42,483 nucleotides of DNA from NCBI GenBank assembly GCA_030446005.1, contig JASUSP010000011.1, forward strand, positions 1 through 42,483, written 5' to 3'. Source of the stretch: Tepidanaerobacteraceae bacterium (GTDB lineage Bacteria; Bacillota; Thermosediminibacteria; Thermosediminibacterales; Thermosediminibacteraceae). The notes beneath the pieces are model-generated. The model was not told the origin of the DNA and did not search any database. It saw only the letters and a list, made by a program, of their open reading frames with translations. Position numbers and translations under genes: made by a program. Below, in pieces: positions 18,997-28,980 of this stretch (positions within the stretch are counted from its first letter, which is position 1; each line of letters starts with the position of its first letter).

Positions 18997-20761
18997 CGGC
19001 TGCACCTCCTTCTGCGAGGTCCTGCATGGCTTTCTTTATTTCCTTTTCTATTTCATCGAACACATGCATATTCGATTCTTCGATGTATTTGGCGCGGGCT
19101 ATTCTCTCGCGTACCGGATGTTTTTCTATATCCGAGAAGAAAGCGCCTTTCTCTAGAGCCTTTTGCGCTTCGTGATAAAACAGCAGTATTAATTTCAGCA
19201 TCCTGTATTGCTTTTTCATCGAAGAGTAAGTGTCGACCTCGTGGAATGCATTCTGGTGCAGGAAATCTTCCCGGATGGACCTGGCCACTTCCAGTACCAG
19301 GCGGTCTCCCGTGGAAAGGGCATCTATGCCGACTAATCTTACGATTTCCTGCAGGTTGTCCTCTTCCTGTAAGAGCCTCATAGCCTCAGAACGCAGCTGT
19401 CCCCAGTCGCTGCTAACATTTTTGTTCATGTATTCTTCTACCACATCGGAATAAAGCGAATAACTCGTCAGCCAGTTAATTGCCGGAAAATGACGTGCAT
19501 AGGCAAGCTGCGCATCTAACGCCCAGAACACCTTCACCACGCGCAATGTCGCCTGAGTAACGGGCTCCGAAAGGTCCCCACCCGGAGGTGATACTGCCCC
19601 TACTACCGTTAAAGCTCCTTCGCGATTATCGCTGCCAAGGCAAATAACCCTTCCTGCCCTCTCGTAAAATTCCGCAAGTCTCCTTGAAAGGTATGCGGGA
19701 TAACCCTCTTCGCCCGGCATTTCTTCCAGCCTTCCGGACATTTCACGCAGGGCTTCCGCCCATCTAGAGGTAGAATCGGCCATCAAGGCCACGCTGTATC
19801 CCATGTCCCTGAAGTATTCGGCAATGGTTATTCCCGTGTATATGGAAGCCTCTCTTGCAGCAACGGGCATGTTGGACGTATTGGCGATTAATACCGTGCG
19901 CTTCATGAGAGGTTCCCCGGTCTTCGGGTCCTTTAGTTCCGGAAATTCCAAAAGCACATCCGTCATCTCATTGCCCCGCTCGCCGCAGCCGATGTACACG
20001 ACAATCTCAGCGTCAGCCCATTTTGCCAGCTGGTGCTGCACCACGGTCTTTCCGCTGCCGAAGGGTCCCGGTATGCAGGCCGTCCCGCCTTTGGTCACGG
20101 GAAAGAACGTATCGATAACTCTCTGGCCTGTAGACATCGGTATTTCAGGTGGCAGCTTTTCTTTATACGGCCTGGTTTTTCTTACAGGCCACTTTTGCAT
20201 CATCGTAAGTTCTACCATCTGCCCGGATTCGGTCTTTAGTATGGCCACCGGCTCGGTTACCGTAAATTCTCCTTCCCGGATATCTTCTATCACTCCCGAA
20301 ATTCCTGGAGGCACCATTATGCGATGTTCAACTATGACCGTCTCCTGTACCGTGCCGATTATATCACCGCCGGCAACCCTGTCTCCGGGCTTTACTCTCG
20401 GCGTAAATTTCCATTTTTTCTCGCGATTCAAAGCCGGCACATCGATACCTCTAGTGATGAAGCTGCCGACTTTTTTCTCTATAACGTCGAGAGGTCTCTG
20501 TATCCCATCGAAAATGCCTTCTAGCATTCCCGGCCCCAGTTCGACGCTGAGGGGCTCCCCTGTGGATACCACCGGGTCTCCGGGGCCCAGTCCCGAAGTT
20601 TCTTCGTAAACCTGAATCGATACTTTATCTCCCCGGATTTCTATAACTTCACCGATAAGGCCCTGAGTCCCCACCTTTACTACGTCGAACATCTTGGCCT
20701 CGGGAAGACCCGTAGCTACCACGAGGGGTCCGGAAACTTTCGTTATTATACCCTGGCTCAT
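18989..20761 (-). CDS. ntpA: V-type ATPase subunit A (catalytic)
   Basis: Subunit A hydrolyses or makes ATP. The P-loop GPFGSGKT spans residues 232-239 and the catalytic Glu261 lies in CGERGNE. The non-homologous insert typical of A subunits, with [10 protein letters not shown], is present around residues 115-185. The 590-residue length is typical. The start overlaps the subunit F stop by four bases (ATGA). Confidence 0.98.
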   Translation of the reverse strand: MSQGIITKVSGPLVVATGLPEAKMFDVVKVGTQGLIGEVIEIRGDKVSIQVYEETSGLGPGDPVVSTGEPLSVELGPGMLEGIFDGIQRPLDVIEKKVGSFITRGIDVPALNREKKWKFTPRVKPGDRVAGGDIIGTVQETVIVEHRIMVPPGISGVIEDIREGEFTVTEPVAILKTESGQMVELTMMQKWPVRKTRPYKEKLPPEIPMSTGQRVIDTFFPVTKGGTACIPGPFGSGKTVVQHQLAKWADAEIVVYIGCGERGNEMTDVLLEFPELKDPKTGEPLMKRTVLIANTSNMPVAAREASIYTGITIAEYFRDMGYSVALMADSTSRWAEALREMSGRLEEMPGEEGYPAYLSRRLAEFYERAGRVICLGSDNREGALTVVGAVSPPGGDLSEPVTQATLRVVKVFWALDAQLAYARHFPAINWLTSYSLYSDVVEEYMNKNVSSDWGQLRSEAMRLLQEEDNLQEIVRLVGIDALSTGDRLVLEVARSIREDFLHQNAFHEVDTYSSMKKQYRMLKLILLFYHEAQKALEKGAFFSDIEKHPVRERIARAKYIEESNMHVFDEIEKEIKKAMQDLAEGGAADA

Positions 20762-21087
20762 TCCCTTCCCTCTCTTTCAAAAATGATATCCACTCCAATT
20801 GCTTTCTCAACAGATTTTTTCACGTCAGTTATACCGATTCCCAGAGTGCCCCGGTTGCTGGGAATCAGGGTGATTATGGGCAGCGTTTTATTTCTGAAAA
20901 AGTCTATTTTATCTCTTATTTTTTCTGCCAAGTGTTCGGTAATGAAAATTACAGCGTAATTCTCCCGCGCAAGCTTCAATAGCTTTTCTGCAGCCTCCGA
21001 CCCATCGACGGCGGGGAAAGTGTCTATGCCTGTAGATTTAAAAGAAAGGGCCGTGTCATGGTCTGCTATTACTCCAATCCTATACAT
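20758..21087 (-). CDS. ntpG: V-type ATPase subunit F
   Basis: Subunit F (NtpG in Enterococcus hirae naming) binds D in the central stalk. The protein of about 109 residues starts [16 protein letters not shown], a family-typical opening, and has a Rossmann-like fold with [12 protein letters not shown]. The ATG at 21087 sits six bases after GAGGG; an ATG two codons upstream is possible. It overlaps the subunit C gene. Confidence 0.94.
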   Translation of the reverse strand: MYRIGVIADHDTALSFKSTGIDTFPAVDGSEAAEKLLKLARENYAVIFITEHLAEKIRDKIDFFRNKTLPIITLIPSNRGTLGIGITDVKKSVEKAIGVDIIFEREGRE

Positions 21088-22084
21088 AAACATCCCTCAA
21101 CCTTTCTCGAATCATGTCTTCAGAAATGCCGTTTATTTTCCCCACCATCAACACCCGGAGGATTTTAATTTCGTTTTCTTTGGCTCCTATATATCCTGCC
21201 ACCGTTTCAAGCCCAAAGGGCTTATAAAGCCCTTTTTTCAGTATGCCCAGCAGGAAATCGTCGGACAGTTTCTCGTAAGCGGCCGGACTTCCCGTAGAAA
21301 TCCAATTTTCCAGTCCCTCTTTGACAACTCTGGAGTACCTGGAGGAAGAAAGGGCCTCGATTAGCGAGTTTACCGGTTCTTGGAAATACTTTTCGAAAAA
21401 CGCCGGCTCGATGGTCCCACCGGGCAGCAGGGATTTTTCTAAAGTCCTGAAGTCAGATTCCATATATTTTAACCTTACCACCGTTTTTATGTTGATTAGG
21501 TCTACCGAGGCGGCCAGGTAATCTTTTAAAAATTCCTGACCAATTTTTTTCGTAAGCCCAATCAGTTCTTCGAACAATGCTCTGTCCAAAAAAAGGTCTA
21601 TTTGCTGGGGGTCCCGGGTTTCCTCGTATAACCTCATAGCTCCATCAAACGCAGTCTTCATGGACTCTGGAACCTCAGCATCCCCTTCGCCCTTGCCCAG
21701 TTTTATAAGCTCCTCAACGGGGACTTCACCTAACTTCGAAAAATTCTCCTGAACATCAATGCCCAGAATCCTGCTTTTCAATACGACTTTTAGGTTGTGA
21801 AAATCATATTTCAGGGTGAAAAACCTCACTATCCTGTGGTCTTTCAGCGATTCCCTTACCGTATTCAGGGTTCTTATCATGCTATTTTCGAGCGCTTTTT
21901 CGAAATCATATACAGACTCTAATTCTTCAAATTCCGGTGCGTAATCGGTTTCGGACAGGACCCTCAGCATCGACTCTATATTTTCCGCCTCAATTACCCT
22001 TTCAATGACACTCCTGCCCAACAGCCTGTTTTCTAAGGTTTTTATCCTGCCTGACGCGTACAGGAATTCCTCGTCCCTCGGCAT
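21080..22084 (-). CDS. ntpC: V-type ATPase subunit C
   Basis: Subunit C (the d-type subunit of V/A-ATPases) sits as a funnel on the membrane ring and receives the central stalk. The protein of about 334 residues is largely helical with three repeated helical modules, and carries VIEAENIESMLRVLSETDYA and YDFHNLKVVLKSRILGI. The ATG at 22084 is eight bases after GAGGAG; starts at 22093 or 22090 are also possible. It overlaps the subunit F start. Confidence 0.93.
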   Translation of the reverse strand: MPRDEEFLYASGRIKTLENRLLGRSVIERVIEAENIESMLRVLSETDYAPEFEELESVYDFEKALENSMIRTLNTVRESLKDHRIVRFFTLKYDFHNLKVVLKSRILGIDVQENFSKLGEVPVEELIKLGKGEGDAEVPESMKTAFDGAMRLYEETRDPQQIDLFLDRALFEELIGLTKKIGQEFLKDYLAASVDLINIKTVVRLKYMESDFRTLEKSLLPGGTIEPAFFEKYFQEPVNSLIEALSSSRYSRVVKEGLENWISTGSPAAYEKLSDDFLLGILKKGLYKPFGLETVAGYIGAKENEIKILRVLMVGKINGISEDMIRERLRDVYV

Positions 22085-22089
22085 CGGCA

Positions 22090-22692
22090 TCACTCCTCGA
22101 AAAGTAGTCGAGCCACTTCGGTCTCTAGCTCCTGCCGCTGGGCTTTGAGCAGGTAATCGAAAGCACAGTTTATCTCTAGAGTCTCCGACTTTAATATAAA
22201 TCCGCTTTTTATCGACCTTTTTTCTTCGGACAAACGGAGATTGCCCGCTTTACCTCGTTTTCTCAAAACTTCGTTGACCGCCGAGATGAACTCCGGCGTT
22301 ATCCTTGCCCTATCATCTTCCGAAATTATAATTTCCTCATTGCCGTCAACGGAAGTTAAAAGAAGCATCCGCTGGATAAGGTCCAGATAGCTCTGGACAT
22401 CCAGGCTGCAAAGCTTTTTTTCCGCCTGTGCGAAGGCCTCATCTATCAAAGCCTGCTTTGCTTCAAGGAAGCGCTTTTTTTCTTCCAGTTCCGCTATAGA
22501 TAGGATTTTTCTTTTTTCTTCTGCAGCCACCTTTTTTGCCCGGGCTTTTGCATCCTGTTCCAGCTCTTGTGCCTTTTCCCTCGCCTTCTTTAAAATTTCG
22601 GATGCTTCCCTTTTTGCCCCTTCTATTATCCGATTTTTTTCCTCTGAGGCTTCCTCTATTATCCTTTCTTTTATTTTTGCAATACCCTGCAT
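22090..22692 (-). CDS. ntpE: V-type ATPase subunit E (peripheral stalk)
   Basis: Subunit E pairs with G in the peripheral stalks. The first 80 residues or so form a charged coiled coil with Ala/Glu/Lys repeats, followed by a globular C-terminal domain. About 200 residues is typical. The ATG at 22692 follows AAGGAG by eight bases. It lies between K and C, the order seen in other bacterial ntp operons. Confidence 0.93.
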   Translation of the reverse strand: MQGIAKIKERIIEEASEEKNRIIEGAKREASEILKKAREKAQELEQDAKARAKKVAAEEKRKILSIAELEEKKRFLEAKQALIDEAFAQAEKKLCSLDVQSYLDLIQRMLLLTSVDGNEEIIISEDDRARITPEFISAVNEVLRKRGKAGNLRLSEEKRSIKSGFILKSETLEINCAFDYLLKAQRQELETEVARLLFEE

Positions 22693-22704
22693 TATAAGCA
22701 CTCC

Positions 22705-23202
<498 letters not shown>

Positions 23203-23266
23203 TCAATACTGTTTTAATTTTTATGAAAAATGTTAAATATAATTTAATTTTTGCTTATCGGTGTCA

Positions 23267-25174
23267 TCAGAGATCCTCTAGATCGAGGTACTCGGTCTTC
23301 ATCCTCAAGGGTTCAAAGGGTCTTCCACCACCTTCATAAAACTTCCCGAAAAATTCAATGTACTGCAGACGACTGCTGTGAACGTAAGCACCCAGTGCAT
23401 TTACCGCTATATTGAACAGGTGTCCTCCTATCATCACAATAATCATCGCTATATACCCTACAACATTTACACCCAGCATCTTCGCCATGGTATTTATAAC
23501 CGTGGCTATCACACCCGTCGCCAAGCCCAGGGCCAAAAGTCGCGAATATGAAAGCACATCGCTGAGGTAGCTCGTTACGTTATAGAGGCTCAGTAAACCC
23601 GATGTAAATTTTTTGATAATGCTCTTTTGCGACCTTCCTTGTGTCAGCACAAGGCCTGCGGCTCCGGCAAGGGCCATATATTTCGCCGTCCCGGTCATAC
23701 CGAGTAAAGCCATCATTATGAGGCCCGTAAGGAACAGCAGCCACAATCCCTGGTCCATCAGCGCATCGGCCACTTTTCCGTTTCTTATGTTTTTATAGGC
23801 GCTTAAAATTATTCCCGTATATATTTGTACAACTCCCAAGGCGAAACTCAAATACAGAACCGCCATGGGGTTTTCCAAAGGATTCAACCAGAGTGGCTTT
23901 ATTTTTATAAGGTCTCCCAACCAGCTTCCAAATATCATTCCCCAGATAAAAGTAGATATTCCTCCCAAAAACAGAAGCTCCACCAGTTTTTTGCCCATCC
24001 CACTTAGCTTGAGCTTCCATATAGCAAGGGCGGAAAGCAAAGAAAGCACCAATCCGTAAGCAGCGTCGCTGACCATCATACCGAAAAATACGAAGAAAAA
24101 GGGCGCCATGTACAGGTTGGGATCGATTTCTCTGGGGTTAGGAAGGCTGTAAAGCTCCGTCACTATTTCAAAGGGCTGTACCAATCTCGGATTTGATAAG
24201 GCTACCGGTATATCATCATCTTCCGCAGGGTCTTCAAAAACCATGTGCACTGCATCGGTAACAGAGCTTATCGCCTCTTTTACAGATTCTACCGAATTTT
24301 CGGGAACCCAGGCTTTCATAACAAATATCTTTTCAGTTTCAGCCATCTTCAGCAGATTTTCTTTCCTTTGCTTTTCCAGCAACAAGTAGTCGTAAAAGGC
24401 CTTAAGGTCCAGCAACCTATCTGCCAGTTGCGTAATCTCCTCTTTTATTTTTTGTCTCTCCGCTTCGATTGCTTCTAGCCTTTCCTGCAACTTAAGAACA
24501 ATATCCGCCGGTGTTCCCGTAAATCCGTTAAATTCTTCGGTATTTGCCGAAAATTCCTTGTAGAGCTCCTGCACATCAGACTTGGCCGAGTTATGATAGA
24601 CAGCCAGCGCAAGACTTTCCTCCCGGCTTTCGCCCACCGGAATTACCTCTAGGGGTAGGTCCTTTTCTTTCACCTTATCCATAAACGGTTTAAAGTTCTT
24701 CTTCGGAACTGCAATAGCCTTCAATTCAACTCTGCCGTTGGTTCCCAGGCTCTCTACGGGAATATCAAGGCCCCCCCAGGGCTTTATCAATTCTATCTGG
24801 TTTAATATCCTGGTTTCTTCCGCTTTTAGTCTTGAAAACCTCTGCTCAAAGCCATAGATGGTGTCCACTATTTCGAAAATTTTTCCTTCGCGGCTGAGAA
24901 TTTCCCGCAGTTTTTTCAGGCTAAATTTTGGCCTGCCATAAAAAAGAGGGTTTGGCTCCTTGCCGTAAGGTTTTAAAAATTCTATGGCAAATTTCAATCT
25001 GGTGAGTTTCGATTCCAGTTCGGAAAGCTCGGTCGTTACTCTGGCGCTGCCTTCCTCTTCCTCCTCAATGTCGGCTATTTCAACCGCCCCCAGTCTCTGC
25101 AGAGCATCCAGGATGCGGTCTAAATCCTTCTTTAAACCCAAAAAGTACATTTTTTTCATCTTAATTATTGCCAT
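23267..25174 (-). CDS. ntpI: V-type ATPase subunit I (a-type stator)
   Basis: Subunit I provides the ion path at the ring and anchors the peripheral stalks. The N-terminal 330 or so residues are soluble with coiled coils, and the C-terminal half has about seven or eight membrane segments. The conserved Arg is in LSYSRLLALGLATG, and GHLFNIAVNALGAYVHSSRLQYIEFFGKFYEGGG-type C-terminal sequence confirms the family. The 635-residue length is typical. The ATG overlaps the last codons of subunit G by 14 nt. The 79-nt gap to ntpK holds nothing notable. Confidence 0.96.
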   Translation of the reverse strand: MAIIKMKKMYFLGLKKDLDRILDALQRLGAVEIADIEEEEEGSARVTTELSELESKLTRLKFAIEFLKPYGKEPNPLFYGRPKFSLKKLREILSREGKIFEIVDTIYGFEQRFSRLKAEETRILNQIELIKPWGGLDIPVESLGTNGRVELKAIAVPKKNFKPFMDKVKEKDLPLEVIPVGESREESLALAVYHNSAKSDVQELYKEFSANTEEFNGFTGTPADIVLKLQERLEAIEAERQKIKEEITQLADRLLDLKAFYDYLLLEKQRKENLLKMAETEKIFVMKAWVPENSVESVKEAISSVTDAVHMVFEDPAEDDDIPVALSNPRLVQPFEIVTELYSLPNPREIDPNLYMAPFFFVFFGMMVSDAAYGLVLSLLSALAIWKLKLSGMGKKLVELLFLGGISTFIWGMIFGSWLGDLIKIKPLWLNPLENPMAVLYLSFALGVVQIYTGIILSAYKNIRNGKVADALMDQGLWLLFLTGLIMMALLGMTGTAKYMALAGAAGLVLTQGRSQKSIIKKFTSGLLSLYNVTSYLSDVLSYSRLLALGLATGVIATVINTMAKMLGVNVVGYIAMIIVMIGGHLFNIAVNALGAYVHSSRLQYIEFFGKFYEGGGRPFEPLRMKTEYLDLEDL

Positions 25175-25484
25175 ATAAAGTCACTACCTTCTTTACGATA
25201 AAGTCGGCTGCTTGAGGGATACGCTCTTTTGATTTCTCTATCAATCTTCTTATTTTTTCTTCATACTCTTTTTTTAAGGATAAGGCTTCCTTTTCCGCCT
25301 CCTTCTTTGCATTTTCAACAATGCTCTCGAAGATTTCTTCGCTTTTTTTGCGGGCCTCAAAAACCAATTCTTCTGCTTCGCGATTGGCTTTAGCTATAAT
25401 TGACCTTGCTTCCTTTTCGGCTCCTTCTAACAGGTCCTTGGCCTTACTTTCGGTCATCCTTATATCGTCCAATATTTCTTTCAA
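25161..25484 (-). CDS. ntpF: V-type ATPase subunit G/H (peripheral stalk)
   Basis: The 107-residue protein is an almost continuous coiled coil rich in Glu, Lys, Ala and Arg (ESKAKDLLEGAEKEARSIIA), as expected for the G/H stalk subunit that pairs with E. It is the first V-ATPase gene proper and precedes ntpI, as ntpF does in Enterococcus. The start is TTG at 25484, nine bases after GGGAGGT. Confidence 0.88.
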   Translation of the reverse strand: MKEILDDIRMTESKAKDLLEGAEKEARSIIAKANREAEELVFEARKKSEEIFESIVENAKKEAEKEALSLKKEYEEKIRRLIEKSKERIPQAADFIVKKVVTLYGNN

Positions 25485-25510
25485 GCGAAATTCACCTCCC
25501 GGTGATAAAA

Positions 25511-25729
25511 TTATTTCTTTTTTTTGAATTCTAAGGATAAAAGTTTATATACGCCTGCCACCCCTGAAAGAACCCCTAAAAACACTCCAAGTATCAAAAA
25601 AAGACTGCCGGATGAAAGCCTCCTGTCCAGATAGGCACCGAAATACACACCGCCCAGGATAGGCAACGCAATATTCAATCCGATTTGAGTCAAAAGTGCA
25701 ATATATTGAACTAATCTCATATCTTTCAT
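25511..25729 (-). CDS. AtpZ/AtpI-like small membrane protein (ATPase gene 1 family)
   Basis: The 72-residue protein has two membrane hairpin segments with LPILGGVYFGAYLDRRL and a C-terminal Lys-rich tail, the pattern of the AtpZ (F0F1-ATPase gene 1) family. Such proteins usually precede F-type operons; here one precedes a V-type operon by 26 nt. It may help assemble the K ring or supply divalent ions, which is inference. A strong promoter lies so close that the ATG at 25729 would be at the 5' end of the RNA. The in-frame ATG at 25720 is an alternative; an upstream in-frame start at 25765 overlaps the -35 element. Confidence 0.72.
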   Translation of the reverse strand: MKDMRLVQYIALLTQIGLNIALPILGGVYFGAYLDRRLSSGSLFLILGVFLGVLSGVAGVYKLLSLEFKKKK

Positions 25730-25736
25730 AGAGGTT

Positions 25737-25765
25737 ATTATACAATATAACAAAAAAAAATTCAA
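25737..25765 (-). promoter_or_regulatory. Predicted sigma-A promoter of the V-type ATPase operon
   Basis: On the minus strand TTGAAT (25760-25765) and TATAAT (25737-25742) are separated by exactly 17 nt. The expected start point, near 25730, is within a base or two of the ATG at 25729, so the RNA may be leaderless. Confidence 0.75.
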
Positions 25766-25861
25766 ACCAGCTAATTGGAAACTTAAGCCTGATTTCTTAC
25801 ATTATCTCCTTTTTAAACTTAAAATAATACGTTTTGTGAACTATATCACTATCTTATCATC

Positions 25862-26896
25862 CTAATTCGAACCCGCCGGGCTTTTCTTTAATTTTTCCGT
25901 TAATCCGTCTTTATTTTGTTTGCTTTCGGGATTTATCTTGCTGTCTTTTTTATTTTTCACCTTGGATCTTTGCTTCAGATTCTTCCCCTCATCCTTTTCT
26001 ACTTCTTTTGTTTCATTAATTTCCCGCACTGCCTTACTTTTATCGTCACCATTGTTTATACTCTCCTTTAACTTCCCGTCCTCTTCCAATCCTTTTTCGG
26101 AATTTTTGGTCGTCTCGTCAGCTTTGCCTTTGCTTTCTTTATTTTCGGTATTAAACTTCAGCTCCTCGAGTATGTCCTTAACCCGCATATTTTTTACGCT
26201 TTCAAGCTCTATTTTAGAATCCCGTTCCTTTAATTTCTCGTAAAGCATCAATTTGCCCTGAGAAATTCCCAGTTTTTTAGCTTTGCTGTGCAATTTTATG
26301 GAAGCATGCTGGACATACAATTCAACTTCGTTTTTGCCTTCCTGATTTATGGAAATACCGTTTTCTCCTTCAATTTCTTCTAATTCCTTTCTAGCAGTAT
26401 ATTCCAATTTTCTCTCAAGATTTAGTTTTTCCTCATCCTTCACGTTGGATATCGTAATCATCACCACCGATTCCACCACGAGAAACTTCTGCTCCCTCGC
26501 CCTGTCAAGCAGTATTCTCACAGCTTCGTCGGCGGGCAAAGCCTTGAAAGACCTACCGTCTCCTACGAGTCGTTTTCCTTCTTCATTTAGACCCTCGACA
26601 TCAAGCACTCGGTCGAATCGATTGAGGGATATTTCTACGCTGGGATTCACGTCAATTGTAACGTAGGTCACGGGACGGTAAAATGCCATGCCGTATCCCG
26701 CCAGGATTGTCGTTATTATCAAAACCGCCGCTATGGAAGCCACTTTTCTAAATATTATACGGGTATCTATTTCGAGAACGTCTATTTCGTCGCCAATCTG
26801 CCGGTCTTTGTATTTATTGGGTATCTTTATAAATTCCCCTTTTTGATTGACTACTATAATGAAGTTGCGCTGTATATCTATAATAACGGCCTTCAC
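25862..26896 (-). CDS. rsgI: Anti-sigma-I factor RsgI
   Basis: RsgI holds SigI inactive at the membrane. The N-terminal cytoplasmic domain (residues 1-50, VNQKGEFIKIP) is the SigI-binding module. One membrane segment lies at 52-72, and the extracellular part begins with YVTIDVNPSVEISLNRFDRV, containing the Asn84-Pro85 site of known RsgI self-cleavage. The C-terminal 110 residues are Lys/Glu/Asn-rich and probably disordered. No carbohydrate-binding or other sensor domain is visible, unlike cellulosome-linked RsgI proteins. It follows sigI after four bases. Confidence 0.93.
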   Translation of the reverse strand: MKAVIIDIQRNFIIVVNQKGEFIKIPNKYKDRQIGDEIDVLEIDTRIIFRKVASIAAVLIITTILAGYGMAFYRPVTYVTIDVNPSVEISLNRFDRVLDVEGLNEEGKRLVGDGRSFKALPADEAVRILLDRAREQKFLVVESVVMITISNVKDEEKLNLERKLEYTARKELEEIEGENGISINQEGKNEVELYVQHASIKLHSKAKKLGISQGKLMLYEKLKERDSKIELESVKNMRVKDILEELKFNTENKESKGKADETTKNSEKGLEEDGKLKESINNGDDKSKAVREINETKEVEKDEGKNLKQRSKVKNKKDSKINPESKQNKDGLTEKLKKSPAGSN

Positions 26897-26900
26897 TTTT

Positions 26901-27608
26901 TTACCTCCATTTTATGTAATCTTTTATGTACTTATAATCCCCCGCGAGGATTATAACCGCTGCTATTATATAATTTCGCCCGCGCTCAATTTTCTTTCTG
27001 GGTATTTTTGTGGCTTTTTCAATTTTATCTATTGGCAGATATTTTTTCTCCATTATGGTCTTTAAGATTTCAGGCGAAGACATAATGTGGTCGATTACTT
27101 GAAGATAAATCCTGCGGGTGCCCTCCTGCTTGGGAGAGCTTTTTGCAACATCTGAAAAGGTAATTCCCCATCTTTCAAGTTCTTCTTTAATCTCCAGTAT
27201 TTCGAGCCTTCTTAACCGGCTTATCTCGTCTTCCCGGTGTTTTTTTATGGATTCTTCGGTGCCTACTTCCAGTTCGATTTCCTCCTCATCCTCCGTGCTC
27301 TGGCCGATATAAATCAAAGTTTCCGAACTCTTGCGTTCCCTCCGGTAGTAGTCTATAAGACGATTTTTTATCACATTTCTGGCAAAGGCAAGGAAATTGC
27401 CCTTTTTAATGTCGTATTTTTGAATAGCTTCGTTAAAAGCTATCATCGCTATGCTAAGCTCGTCATCGATTCCGTATTCGACCCGACGTCCCACGCATTT
27501 TTCCACCACCGAAGCGATGAAGGGCCTGTACTCCTCGATGAAACGGCTTACGTCATCCGTATTTTTCTTTATCATCATTACGCGTTCGTTTATGGAAGGA
27601 TGAGTCAT
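26901..27608 (-). CDS. sigI: RNA polymerase sigma factor SigI
   Basis: The 235-residue sigma-70-family factor has a region 2 with DDELSIAMIAFNEAIQKYD and NFLAFARNVIKNRLIDYYRRERK, and a C-terminal region specific to SigI with IPRKKIERGRNYIIAAVIILAGDY. SigI is a heat- and envelope-stress factor in Bacillus and controls polysaccharide-degrading genes in clostridia. GGGAGG precedes the ATG at 27608. The pair with rsgI is standard. Its targets in this organism are unknown. Confidence 0.95.
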   Translation of the reverse strand: MTHPSINERVMMIKKNTDDVSRFIEEYRPFIASVVEKCVGRRVEYGIDDELSIAMIAFNEAIQKYDIKKGNFLAFARNVIKNRLIDYYRRERKSSETLIYIGQSTEDEEEIELEVGTEESIKKHREDEISRLRRLEILEIKEELERWGITFSDVAKSSPKQEGTRRIYLQVIDHIMSSPEILKTIMEKKYLPIDKIEKATKIPRKKIERGRNYIIAAVIILAGDYKYIKDYIKWR

Positions 27609-27643
27609 AGCTACCTCCCAATGCCAAAAAAGTAACCAATTTC

Positions 27644-27652
27644 ATTATAACA
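27644..27652 (-). promoter_or_regulatory. Predicted extended -10 promoter of sigI-rsgI
   Basis: The minus strand reads TGTTATAAT, a perfect extended -10 element, about 35 nt before the sigI ATG. The -35 region is poor. I saw no convincing SigI-type promoter here. Confidence 0.55.
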
Positions 27653-27670
27653 AAAAGCCAGGAGTTTATT

Positions 27671-27697
27671 AAAACAAAAAAAGGGGCATAATCCCCC
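27671..27697 (-). terminator. Terminator after the uracil permease gene
   Basis: The minus strand has GGGGGATTATGCCCC followed by TTTTTTTG, a compact hairpin with a T-run. The stem is only four or five G-C pairs. Confidence 0.72.
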
Positions 27698-27725
27698 AAT
27701 TTCCCCACGCCTTGACTTTTTACGC

Positions 27726-28973
27726 TTATTCACTCGGCAGCAATTGGTTCAAAATAATCCCCAAAACCGCTGCAAGGCCCACCCCGCCCAGCTGAATCCC
27801 CCCCGGGAAGTTAACGACAGCACCGCCGATGCCAACTACCAAGATAATGCTGGATATTATGAGGTTTCTCGACTTTTTGAAGTCCACGTTGTTTTCCACA
27901 ACAGTTCTGACACCTATGCTTGATATCATACCGAACAGGATTATGGATATACCGCCTATCACCGGTTCCGGGACGGTCCTTATGAGGGCGGTAAGTTTCT
28001 GAAAGTTTGAAAGCATAATGGCCATTATAGCCGCCACCCTCATTACCTGCGGTTTCCATACGCCGGTCAACGCAAGGACTCCGGTGTTTTCGGAGTAAGT
28101 GGTGTTGGCAGGCCCCCCGAAAAGTCCTGCCAGGGATGTAGCAATACCATCTCCTATCAAAGTCAAGTGCAGTCCCGGGTCCTTTACAAAATCCTTTCCT
28201 ACCGTAGCACCAACAGCCAGCATATCACCCACGTGTTCCACCATAGTAGCTACGGCTACCGGAGCTATTAGCCCTATAGCAGCAAGGTTAAATTCCGGCT
28301 TGGTAAAGCTCGGTATGGCAAAAAAGGCCGCTTCCTGAACTGGTTTTAAGTCAACCACGCCGAAAATCAGGCATGATATATATCCCGCTATCAATCCAAC
28401 AAGTACAGGCACCAGCCTAAAAAATCCCCTGCCATAAACGCTGACTACCATCACGGTGATGAGCACTATTAAGGCGATTACCCAGTTTTTGGAGGCGCTT
28501 TGAACCGCCACCGGAGCCAGGTTCAGACCTATAACCATAATTATCGGCCCGGTTACGACAGGAGGCAAGAGCCTTTCCATGAACTCTCTTCCGAGAAAGT
28601 AAATCAATAGTGCCATCAAAACGTAAATAAGACCCGCCACTATAATGCCGCCCTGAGCTGCCGGAATGCCCCACTGTTTTACCACCAGTGCTACCGGTGC
28701 TATGAACGCAAAAGAAGAACCAAGGAAAATTGGTACCTTTCCTTTTGTGACGAGGTGGAACCATAAGGTGCCAATTCCAGCGGTAAAAAGGGCAACTCCC
28801 ACATCAAGTCCTGTAAGCAACGGGACCAGCACTGTAGCTCCGAACATCGTAAAGGTATGCTGAAGCCCCAGGATTAAAAGCTGAAATAATGATATCCTGT
28901 CTTCTTCTTTCAAAGGACCTGACAGCTCCCCAGCATTTGCGGTCAATTCTTTCACGCTTTTTCCTCCTTTCAA
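27726..28973 (-). CDS. uraA: Uracil permease, UraA/PyrP type
   Basis: The 415-residue membrane protein has about 14 hydrophobic segments and belongs to the nucleobase-cation symporter-2 family. Recognisable regions include LGLQHTFTMFGATVLVPLLTG near residues 32-52 and the GPANTTYSENTGVLALTGV transport motif. It imports uracil, which upp (downstream, same strand) converts to UMP. The leader carries a PyrR-type attenuator, so expression should fall when pyrimidine nucleotides are plentiful. The start GTG at 28973 follows AAGGAGG. Confidence 0.95.
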   Translation of the reverse strand: MKGGKSVKELTANAGELSGPLKEEDRISLFQLLILGLQHTFTMFGATVLVPLLTGLDVGVALFTAGIGTLWFHLVTKGKVPIFLGSSFAFIAPVALVVKQWGIPAAQGGIIVAGLIYVLMALLIYFLGREFMERLLPPVVTGPIIMVIGLNLAPVAVQSASKNWVIALIVLITVMVVSVYGRGFFRLVPVLVGLIAGYISCLIFGVVDLKPVQEAAFFAIPSFTKPEFNLAAIGLIAPVAVATMVEHVGDMLAVGATVGKDFVKDPGLHLTLIGDGIATSLAGLFGGPANTTYSENTGVLALTGVWKPQVMRVAAIMAIMLSNFQKLTALIRTVPEPVIGGISIILFGMISSIGVRTVVENNVDFKKSRNLIISSIILVVGIGGAVVNFPGGIQLGGVGLAAVLGIILNQLLPSE

Positions 28974-28980
28974 ATTTTAA

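Noticed and set aside
17902-19383. 493-residue plus-strand open frame opposite the V-ATPase A and B genes
   Set aside because: It is a shadow of two well-supported genes; the translation has no domain pattern and no ribosome site.
25795-25812. AAGGAGATAATGTAA start-stop mini-ORF between rsgI and the AtpZ-like gene
   Set aside because: The spacing between AGGAG and ATG is too short, and nothing indicates use.
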